DNA of 64,000 nt from Siphonodentalium dalli. Its lineage: Eukaryota > Mollusca > Scaphopoda > Gadilida > Siphonodentaliidae. Positions 46,001 to 58,000 of the stretch are shown piece after piece (position 1 is the stretch's first letter; each line of letters starts with the position of its first letter). The translations under genes were made by a program, and so were the position numbers. The notes beneath the pieces were generated by a model. The model was given only the letters and a program-made list of their open reading frames with translations. It made no database searches and was not told the DNA's origin. Where the stretch lies: NCBI GenBank assembly GCA_032622095.1, contig CP136061.1, positions 40,805,797 to 40,869,796 on the forward strand, in the 5' to 3' direction.

Positions 46001-49000
46001 CCGATGATACCGGTACACTTCTGTTACACGAACTATAGTGACCTTTGAACTTCCCGTGATTCTCTTGGATTTCCCATAATTCTAATATCGGGTATAAAAT
46101 ACTTTTCGCGCCGAAAACATTCACTCGATTTCGAATTCTTCGACATGGCACTTCGATTAAGTTTTCCCACCCACCCTATTCCCCTTTTTTTCTAATTTAG
46201 ATAAGCTTTAGATGATTGTTTACGGTAATTCGCTTACCGCTAGAATAATGGTTATTTCTTGAGATTTTGTCTGTGATCTGATTACATAATATTAATAATA
46301 TGTGTTATATATTTATGTGGGCAGAAGTTGCAGAATTCATAATCATTTCATGTGTAAAAGGTAGAGTGCAAGCATGAGGAGGAGAGAAAAGTGAGAGTAA
46401 GGTTTCATTATTGTTCACATGTTTAATGTATGTTTGTTGGGAGATCAGATCTCAATAAATAATATTATGGCCATTCCGTCTTAGTCATAATTTCCATATG
46501 GAGTGGTTCTAATTAATAGTGAAGGGCATAGTAATTATAATAGTGACAATTTTTATATAGCACTTAATCAGTTATAATTAATTGTTCTAAGATGCTAATG
46601 ACTATTACTCTGATGAGCCTTAACACTGTGTAACCATCTACTGCTCCCCGGGGACAGGGGAAAGTACAGCCACAATGTGACTAGCATATTAACAAGATCT
46701 TTCATTGTTCATAATCCGGTACCCTTTTCAACGCATGGGTGGTGCGAAACAGACACAGTACGAGTGACCTTGCTCAAGGCTCACAACTTGGCACGAAATT
46801 TGAATAGCGTACAATCCAACAATTGAATGCCGATCAATTCGGCCACGCCACTGCTGTGTGAAACTCACTAGACCAGCGACGGGCTGCAAACTCCTCTAGC
46901 TGTGTTGACACTGAAGACAAGTCCGACACGCTAACCACTGGACCACAGAGCTCCAGTTTAGTTATTTCTGTCTATTCTAAATTAGGATATTAAGACTAAC
47001 AGGATTGAGCTTCAATGTCATGGTCTGTCAGAAATTCAGAATAATCTTTATTAGAGTGATCCTATGTATCTGAAGTTTGTAATTTTCTACTGGCATTTTA
47101 ATGGGAAGTATTAATTTTATCATCTGATAAAGCATGACCACCAACACTCCAACAGCATCATTTTGTATTTACAGCTTTGACAACATAAATCTTTTTACAT
47201 TAAAACCTGCATCTGTTCTTACATCATCTTCATCCAGCACCAGAGAAATGCCTGTACAATATTGCGTGAAAGATCACAAAATAGTATGTGAATAATACAG
47301 CTGTCAGCATATATGCAATGATCATTTTGTCAAATACCAGAAGTTATCTGTAAATGCCTGTAGACAATGTAACCATGATTTCTCCTCTTGATGTGACCCG
47401 ACAGCTTCTAACAATTTTCTGAATCTTGTCCTTTAATTCCATTTCTTTCTTTGTTTCTCCTATTGGGGCAGCGACCAGGGTCCAACCATTTTGGGTATAT
47501 GCCAATAATTTTGGGTGTATGATTAATGATTTAATTAGAGTGGTTTTTTAGTGCCCCTTTAAGATTATGAATTACAACTATTATTCACATGTAGGTAACA
47601 TGCCCCCAATGTACACACCGATTATGTGTTTCCCCAGTACAGCCTCATTTAGTTTCCCCTGGCGGAAAACCTGACATACTGAACACAAAATATTAGTAAA
47701 TGAAATTAACAATGGAGGAATCTGGCATCCGAAATATTTATCTCAATGGTGTCCGAATTTCCAGCCGCCATAGCAGACCCAGAATCTGGCGTCTGAAAAG
47801 TGGGGTCACTAGTGTAATGAACAGATATGATGGGGGGTGGGGGGGGGGGGGGGGGGGTCACTATTAATTTATCCTCCTTGCCACCTTTGCCAAATATTTG
47901 GGTTCAGTTTCAAAAAGTTAAATTCAATTTATTTGCCCAGTCAATTTAACAGTATTTTGTCATACATACCAGGCTCTGATGCTAAATGTACCTTACATGA
48001 CATGCTAATATGAGGCTCTGAGGCTAAATGTACCTTACATGACATGCTAATATGAGGCTCTGAGGCTAAATGTACCTTACATGACATGCTAAATGTACCA
48101 TATATGACATGCTAAATGTACCATACATGACATGCTAAATGTACCATACATGACATGCTAATTGAATAAATAAATAATATTTCAGTATCCAAGCCAGCCC
48201 CAGACTGGAATGGCACTGCGGTCGTCGGCGGAGAATTCAAAGATATAAAACTGGCTGATTTCCGTGGGAAGTACCTGATTTTCTTCTTTTATCCACTAGA
48301 TTTGTAAGTATTTTAATTTAAGCACTGCCATCAAATTTAATAGCAGTGCTGGCTTCGTTATTATTCGGCTAAAAATTACCCTCTGCCAAGGGCTTTTTAG
48401 GGGCAATTCCTGTTTTTGAAAACTCAAAACAATTCTAGTTCCATGTTCTAAGTTCATCTTTAATTTCCTTGAAATATATTCATTAAACTACATGATCTCA
48501 ATTTAAAGAGTCTATATATAATGATGCACAGTATAAAGGTTCTAAAATGAATTCTTGTTACAAACTACCAGTACTTTAGTCTAGAAGTTTACAGTGGTGT
48601 TTGTTTACATTGCAAAATGATACTGCTGGAAGCAGGTTGTTGCAAAAATGGGAATTTGAAATGAAACAAATGTGTATACCACGCAAACCTGAGTTTAGTG
48701 TGCCTGTCATTTGCAGAATGAGGTCTTCAGTGGGTGAATTTAGTGATACTAACCCGCATAGCAGGCTAGCATCACCTAATTCACCCTCTGGGGACCTCTT
48801 TCTGCTTAGGCCTCATTATCTCTGGAAAGTTTCTTTATTATCAAATTTCTATATAATTTCTTCACATGTGGGATAGCATCACTGAATTCATTCTGCAAAT
48901 TACAGGCACACTAAACTCAGACTTGATGGGAAATGTCCGCGAATATTTGAGTACTTGAGCCTGCGGACCCTTGAGTGGCTACACGCGCGATATAAAGTAT

Positions 49001-52000
49001 ATTCAGTAGGTCATTGACTCTTTGTTACCTTTATTTTCAATTGTCTTAGAATAATTGTGCATTTTATTTGAATTGATGTGAGTTAAAGATACAAAATCTG
49101 AATTACCATCTCTTTGACGGGGGGGGGGGGGGGGGGGGGGGGGGGATTTTTGATTCGAGTCTAGGAACCCACCCATCAAAGCTCAGAGTCATCAGACGTC
49201 AATTTTTTATATCTTGTTATGTTTCACCATCTGGAATGTTTGGCAGCCTAGCAAATATTCAATGAATTGACCAACATACTCTCCATATCAAATTGGGTTG
49301 AACAAAATGTTGATATATAAAACATTTTGGAAAAGTGAAATACAACATATTACAATTTTGAGCAGGTGAATGCCATCTCCGTGCACTTATTTTGCACCAT
49401 TCTGATCACGGCAGTTATTTTTGCAGTAGGAATGTCCAACTTTATCTCTGTCTTTGTCTTGATCTCTTCAAAAGTCGTTTGTAATAGACTTATTGCTTCA
49501 TAATATTTACGTGGGTGAAATTCACTGAAATATTGCTTTAATTTTGATGAAACCTGTAATATACTGGAATCAAGTGAGATAACAGCAACAATAGCCACCA
49601 GTATTGTTCAAATATGGGTGGGGGCGTATCCCTCTTGTCATGGTGTCCCAAATTTCAATGTTTGAAAAATTGAGTCAAAACCACTATTTATATAAAAGTT
49701 ATAATTTAAACATGAAATTATGTTGCTACCATTTGCTTCCATAATTATATACAGTTTTTATAGGAATTTAATACAGATTTATTGATGTGTAACTGTAAGT
49801 CTTAATTAAAAGGAAAAGGTTTCAATATTATTTTACCAACAGTGAAAATTTTTCTGACAAACTACAGAAGCATGAAGTAGTTATTTAAATGTAAGAAATC
49901 TAGAGAATAACAGCTTGAGTTTTGGTCATGGATGTTCAATTGTAAATTTGTATGTGGATGGTCTACCACCACCCTTATTTACCTCCGGGCTACATTTCAC
50001 TCTACATATATACAAAATCTAATCCAAGCCTTGAAATAGTCTGTCATTTGCAGAATGAGGTCCCCAGAGGGTAAATTTAGTGATGCTACTCTGCACAGCG
50101 GGCTAGTATCACCAAATTCAGCCGCTGAGGACCTCTTTCTGCTTTAATAGGCCTCATATTATGGGAAGTATATATAGTATCAAATTAGCATCGATTTAGT
50201 TACTTTTGTTCAGTTTCTATATCCCAAAATTTGCAGAAGATAAAATGCATAATCGAGGTGACTAATGAGTGAACATCATCAACTAGGTCTCCCATAGCAG
50301 TTGGGACCTAAGTGGAATGAGGTTCCCGGAGGGTGAATTTGGTGAGGCTAAATTCACCCTCTGGGGACCTCACACACTGTTTGAAGTCTTGATCTATTCT
50401 ATTTACAGCACATTTGTCTGTCCAACAGAGATCTTAGCCTTCAACGATAGGATTGAAGAATTCAGGAAATTCAATGCAGAGGTCGTGGCTTGCTCCGTAG
50501 ACTCCCAGTTCACACACTTAGCATGGTAGGTGTTAGTGTTTCTGCATGCTCCGTAGACTTCCAATTCACACACTTAGCATGGTAGGTGTTAGAGTTTCTG
50601 CTCCGTAGACTCCCAATTCACACACTTAGCTTGGTAGGTGTTAAGAGTTTGTCCATGCTCCGTAGACTTCCAATTCACACACTTAGCATGGTAGGTATTA
50701 AGAGTTTGTCCATGCTCCGTAGACTTCCAATTCACACATGTAGCATGGTAGGTGTTAAGAGTTTGTCCATGCTCCGTAGACTTCCAATTCACACACTTAG
50801 CATGGTAGGTGTTAGTGTTTCTGCTCCGTAGACTCCCAGTTCACACACTTAGCATGGTAGGTGTTAGTGTTTCTGCTCCGTAGACTACCAATTCACACAC
50901 TTTAGCATGGTAGGTGTTAGTGTTTCTGCACGCTCAATCATGAAATGGTTCTATTGTGGTTGCTTTAGTAAAATACCCAGGAGCTTCTAACAGTAATACT
51001 TGATAAAATATCCAATAGCTTCTACTAGTAATACTTATTATACGCCCTTTTTTAAAAAGGTTGTATTATGTAATCAGTCTGTCCATCCGTTAACATTGTA
51101 GGTTTCCGATCGATAACTCTAGTTTGGATTATTTGATCTGAACTAAAGTTGGTATGTGTATTTCTCAGCTAACAATACAGGCCAATTATTTTTACATGAG
51201 TTATGGCCCTTTTTCGACTTAGAATTTGACCTCATTTTGGCATTTGAAATTCGGGGTATATCAGATATTCTTTGTAAGCTCAAATTATTATTTTATTTTG
51301 CGGTATTACAATTCGAAATGACTAAAGGGAGTATTTTGCCACACACTAGCGATACATTGTCATAAATTGTAATGAGTTTATAATTTTCCTTTCAGGATCA
51401 ACACTCCTCGGAATCAGGGTGGCTTGGGACCACTGAAGATCCCTCTGCTGTCCGACTTAACACATGATATATCCAAGGCTTATGGTGTTTACTTACAAGA
51501 TTTAGGCCACACATTGAGGTATATTAGTCGCAATTTATTTTTACCTTCCGCTCTTATGGGTGTAATCTTTATATCAAGAGCATCCACGTGGCATTCTCCA
51601 TGTAGAAGAAACACAAGTATCATCCACATGGGAAAATCTACCTATTAAATGTCTTGAAAAAAACAGTTGTATTATGGATACACAATTGCTTACATTGCAC
51701 TAATTACAGTCAAGTAAAGTAAAATAACAGTAAATAAAGATTCGTCAATTATAGTTTTATTGTTTCATGTATCCATATCAAGAGAGTAATACATATGTTA
51801 GAGAGTTGATTCCCATGAAACTACAATACTGTTATGCAGTATACATGTATTGCCACTCTTTCCGTATTTGGAATTTGCATGGTGATCAACAGATCTTTAA
51901 TATATAATGCATCCTTCACATTTATTTCTGTATCTTTCTTTCTGTTGAAAAACAAATTGCAAATACAGTATGGTCATATTGATAGTGAAATGAATTTAAT

Positions 52001-55000
52001 GTTTTATTCTCTATTGAATATGTCAAACATTCACCAATATCAGTATTAAAATTCAGTTTTTTTGCAATGTTTTTTTGGCGATCGCAATAAAAAGTTTAGA
52101 CTCGGCAATTTAAAATAGGGTCGGTCACGTTAGCGGAAACAAAAGTCTTCTTTTTTTTTAAGCCTTATCAAAACATGGGAAAATCCAGGTATAAAATTAC
52201 ATAAAGACCCACATGTTCCGAGCTTTTGAACTGTCACACTATGTACTCTCGGGCTCCAAATAAAAGGGCAGGCCCAAACGATAGTGCAGAGGGGAAATTC
52301 CATTGAGAGCTAATAAAAGTGCTGACCCAAATAGTAGTGCAGGGGAACTCTGAGCAAAAAAACATCAACATAACTCTGATTAAACAAATTATTTTTATAG
52401 TAGGTCAAGTATAGGAAGTTTAGTGTCATGTGATGTTTATTCAATATTTATATGTTCACATGCTTGCCATATACTTGAATATGTACATGCATAAAGTTCT
52501 AAGCTCATTTTGATATCAGAATCATATAGAAATATTGAGTTTGTGCTGATTTCAATTTTTCTTAGCCTCAAAATCACTGTGCAGGGGGAAATTTCCCAAT
52601 AAAATAATAAACGTGCATGCATGTTTATTTGGAGTCCAAGAGTACTTCACAACAACTTCCTCCCAAATGTGTTTGTGCAAACATGATTGCAGATGATCGA
52701 TTTAAGAATTTGGCATGATTTTTGTGATTAAAACATTTGGGAATTTATATAGAAGTCAAGACTCAAAACACGTAACCAGAGAGTAGGGTGGCCACATAAC
52801 ATCATGTCGCCAGGTGTTAGGTCACATTAGGTATGAAGTGTTAGAGTTGAACAGATTATAGCATCTCAGAGACGTCACTGACATGTTCTATAGCCTGCAA
52901 AAATAATTGAAATTTGGTATGGCTGAAATATGCAGGCTGGATGTGTGGTGGTTGATGATAATCCAGGTATTTATTCCTTATGAATTAAAATGTTTTGAAA
53001 GACCTGTTTCATTTTATGGACGATTTCTCCAAAACAGTTGTTTATAACTACAGATCAAAACAATTCCTTCCAGGGGTCTGTTCATCATTGATGCTAAAGG
53101 AATCCTCAGACAGATTACGATGAACGATTTACCCGTTGGACGATCCGTTGATGAAACTCTACGACTGCTCCAAGCTTTTGAATACACAGATGAACATGGA
53201 GAGGTGTGCCCAGCTGGGTGGAAACCTGGTGCTGACACAGTAAGTAGCAGTCTGGATGAACCCGCACTATAAGGGCCTGCAATTCAGGTTTTTTCAGGCG
53301 AATCAATTTGGATGAGATATTCTTTAATCGAATACTTGTACCTCCATCGATGTGAAGGGGTGGCGATGTAAACATGATCTGAGTTACTATATCTCCGTCA
53401 AATATATCTTGGACACTGAATGAACTAATGGTTATATATTTCTTGCTTGCAAAATCATAGAAGTCGTTTTAAAAATTGGTACGGAGTACCTACAGTACGC
53501 GCACTGTCAAACCTAAACAACTTTACCTCTGGACCAATCATGTGAGTCCTTTCGCTATAGAAGCGAATGACAAGTAAGATTTCGATCCTTTTATTTCTTC
53601 TACGTCGCAAGATAAGTCGCATATTTCATCTGTTCATTTTTAATGAACGTTCTCTTTACGATATTTCGAACGAAACCGCGCAGTTTCCTAATTTCGTGCA
53701 CTACGCACGTGTTTTCCAATTTTCGGAATTCGGTTTTACAATTGTTCAACAATCTTTTATTCTACAATACTGTCTTATTAATGACAGTGGTCCGTGGGTG
53801 GATAATTGCATTAACAAATATTTCAATTTTGTTTTGTTTACGAGAATCACTTCAAACAAATATCGTTTTTTGCATAAAACAATATTCAATAAACCGATGC
53901 TCTTTCGAGTCATTCGGGTTCTCGTAGGTTTTTTTTTAACACTGCACCGGATGCAATATTGTGTTGGCGTCTACACTAAGCTCCAGTTTGGAGTTTGGTC
54001 CCTGACAAAATCCTATCCAAATGTATTGGAATTAATAATTTCCAATATTTTACATAACAATATTTTACAATAATTTTCCTCACGGATGCTAGATAAAATA
54101 GCCACAGTGTGGCTTGCCTCTTCTCTCTACATTGAACATAAGGCTCAATGCTTTTACGATGAAAACTTCGTAATGTTTTTTCCCTCCGACGTAATGTTTT
54201 TTCCCTCCGACAGGTAGGGGTGCCACGATTAATCGTATAATCGATGAAATGTTGATACGACCGATATTCGATTACCATTTTCGGCTGCGATTACTCTCAG
54301 TTCTTTATTTCGGATGTCGAAAAGTACCGGACATATTTGGATACCATGTTTTACAGTTTAATATCCAACGGACAGGTTAACGATCGTTGATCGTGCAAAG
54401 ATATTTGTAACGCATTGTGCTCATTACTAATTACCGGCTTTCCTTCCCACGAGACAGTAACGATTGCTCTCGCAATTTTCTATTCACGGGTGTTCACCAT
54501 TTGCACTTGTCCACCTGGTCACCATCAATATTAAAATATGTGAAGATATATTTTGCACATTTCCCATCTCCGTTAATTTATGGGCATGTGAAAGTGTCAG
54601 TGGACTTGGGTATATCACACAATGACCGTTGATTTGAGATAACCCCAACTTACAATTATATTACCGGTGCAATTACACCCTTCTAATCAACGAAACTGTA
54701 TTTTTTGTCATGGGTAGGACAGTCTCGGTGGTTTCTGATACAAATTATGCACATGTGAATATTATGCACTACTTCCTCTGTCCTTGCTATTAGATACGCT
54801 TCATCGATTCTAATCTAGTATTGACTATCGATTATCAAGTTCAATGATCGTGGCACCACTGCTGACGTGGCACCTTCTCTTGCATCCTCCATTAACTTGG
54901 AGACTCCGCTGGAGTTGGTTAGTGGACATGCCTCCTCCCTCAGGGTCCCGGCGTCCATAGCCCCCGCAGAGAAGGGCAGCGATGGTGGTCCAAGTGCAGC

Positions 55001-58000
55001 TGCCCTTGGTCCTGCCTCCGGTTCCGCCGGGTTCGCACCATCGCTGCACCAGCCGGCCACATGCTACAGCTACCACATCAGTGGTCCGTTTAGCTCGCAA
55101 GCCCGGTGCCCTCGGCACATTGCCTGCCTACGCAGTTCAATGTGTCAACTGCCACTGCTGCCACTCCAGGGGATTTGACCGCACAGGTTCTGACCTGTCC
55201 TCCATTCGTCAACGTCTTTTCCGGCATCCGTATATATCCCTATTATTCACCTGTGTTCTTTCCTCCACCAGTGTGGCCTTGCTTTGTACAGTTTCTGGCC
55301 TCTTTTGGGCTCCTAGGCCAGAACTTAGACTTAGTTTCCTTTCCGAGGCTCCGGAATTTTTTGCCTCATCAAACCAGGTGACCTGGTCGGGATACTTGCC
55401 CCTTTCCCCCCATCTCCTGGACGGACGGTGCTGTTCAGAGACGAGGACGTGCTGTCGCAACATCTCCTGGATTTGGCAGCGTTTGATGCGTGTCGAGTTC
55501 GCCATGCCCATCCGAGAGTGCCTTCCCTGAGGGTCATTTCGGATGGGTCAGTCCTTCGGTCTTAGGATAACAATTGCGCACAATTTTGCATGCATTACCA
55601 GCACGATACTAACAGCACAGAAAAAGGAAGAACAAACAGCACCATTCTCTTGCTTCCTCCATGCACATGGAGCCTCCGCTGGAGTCGGTTGCGGGACATG
55701 CCTCCTTCTTATTGGTCGCGGCCTCCTGAGCCATCTGCAGAGAAGTACTCCTGTCTTCCACAACTGAAGGACTGGATGGGGCCCACATATCAAGAACAAA
55801 AACCAACGTGTGACGATTTTCCTCTGCCAACTCGATACAGCCTGCGCAGCAGGCTCAGGGTCTGTTAGTGGTCATGCCTCCTCTATTTGTAGTCGCGGCT
55901 TCCACAACCTTCGCAGAGACGGTCAACAATGGATTTTCCTCTGCCAACTCGGTACAGTCTGCGCTGCAGGCTCGGAGTCTGTTGGTGGTCATGCCTCCTC
56001 TATTTGTAGTCGCGGCTTCCACAACCTTCGCAGACAGAAAACAATGAATTTTCCTCTGTCCACTCGATACCGCCTGAGCTGCAGGCTCGCAATCTGTTGG
56101 TGGTCATGACTCCTCTATTTGTAGTGGCGGCTTACACAACCTTCTCAGAGATGGGCAACAATGAATTTTTCTCCGTCAACTCGGTACAGCCTGCGCTGCA
56201 GGCCCGGAATCTGTTGGTGGTCATGCCTCCTCTATTGGTCGCGGCTTCCACAACCTTCGCTGCGACGAGCAGCAATGGAGGTTCTGCAGCATCTACCGCT
56301 GGTTCTGTCTCAGTCCATCCAGGTTCATGCGGTCACGGCACATAGCGGTTTTTCCGAACCCTTTCTTGCCTTGGCTACCTCATTGTGCCTAGTCGCTGAC
56401 AAGTGGCATTCATTCGACTGACTGTTTTGTACACTATTACCTTCGTTCTTTGTACTTTGAGGTTGCCTCTGTCAGTCTGCTTTCTGCCATATCGCATTGC
56501 TCTGGCTATGTGCTGCATTCAGGAACTGCTCCTGAATAAGTTTCTTTCGCCTCCATTCTCACCTCCGTTCTTATCCCGTCGGGGTATTCCAGGTGTTGTT
56601 GACACCTGTCTTTATAGTTTTGGGCCTTCTAATCTGTTAGATTTTTATTCAACAATTAGGCCGCTTTTATGAGACAAACCTAGACGTATTATGGACTTGA
56701 TCGTGTGTGTGAACCTGATAAGTTAGTATGCGGGTGCTATATCTCACAGGGGACTTTGGCGCTCTACTCACTTAGCCGATCATATCATGAATATCGACCG
56801 TTCAGCTCCATAGACACTATCGTCTGAACTACGCTCATTTTCAATTTTACTTCTAGATTTGGGATGTATCTTTCAGTGAACACCTAACACCATAGCATTT
56901 CATTGGTGTCTAGGCGTCATGCTTGTAGTCCATTTTGTTATCGTTTTTGTCACAGCACCGACCTTGAACCAAGAATATTTTCCTATTCTATGTTTTCACT
57001 CGGGCCGAGTGTTTACATCACTTGGCAGGCGTGATTCTAATTCTAATCAGATTTAGCGATCTCCGATTCTCACCTTATTTGCGACATTTAACAATTATTG
57101 CCGCATGCCCATCGGTGCTTGATAATACCAGTTGTCGTGTTATCGCAGTTTGTGTAACTTTTCTGCTAACCTACGGTATGGGTTACCTATACAACCACCT
57201 GACTAACGATAACTCAGTTCCACATTAATTTGAAACCATGCAGGCCTGTGCATTGCATCACAAATTGGCCGTATGATCAGACAGTGTTCCATTAGCGGCA
57301 TCAGTTCCTCTCCTTGGTTGACCGTGCACTTCATTTTCCAGTTACTTTCCGTCCTGGTCCCCTCCCTTATGTGTCTGCTTTTTCTTTCCATGGACATTAT
57401 TCCCCGTGCTCTGGACATAATCAGCTCCGTCATGTTTTCCTGGTGTATCCCTGGTTCCCCCCATTGGTCTGGGCCCAACGGTTTCTAATATCTCCCCTGG
57501 GTCTCTCGGTCGGGCTCAAAATACTGTCAAGTTAGTCATACCGCACTGAGCATTGACTCATTTTGCGAGATCCATTATGAGCATTGATTCGGCGTTTCTG
57601 GGGGGGGGGGGGGGGGGTGTCATAACCGTGTTTTCCCCTCGGTGCCCCTTTTGCATGTCGTGTGGGTCGGTCATCATCCTCTGGATGTCGTGCTAGTTCT
57701 GCTTCATCCTCTAAGGGGCGGGGGGGGGGGGGGGGGGGGTTGGTTCCTTACTTATCCTATTAGGAACATGAACGAATGAGTTATTTCCCTTGCCTATGAC
57801 CAATGTTTGTCCTGGACACCTTCACCCTGTGATCATTAGGGCACATGAGGTACGTGTTGTTTCCTTTTTAGGAGGCTCAGTTGTTTTGGGTTTATCTGAG
57901 CTACTGCATATGGGACACAATGATCTATTTTTTGGCACATGTCTACCAAGAAATCTTTTTGGTACAGGATGCAGGTCTTTTCTGCTTCAGCAGGCGGGTT

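Noticed and set aside
45717-46536. 217-bp direct repeats around 388 bp considered as LTRs
   Set aside because: Ends lack TG...CA, there is no primer-binding site or coding region, and the third copy at 42653 fits a 605-bp repeat unit better.
55543-55868. Overlapping open frames in the GC-rich part of the DIRS-like element, considered as RT or recombinase
   Set aside because: No RT (xxDD) or tyrosine recombinase (R..HxxR..Y) motif could be read; the openness follows from high GC.
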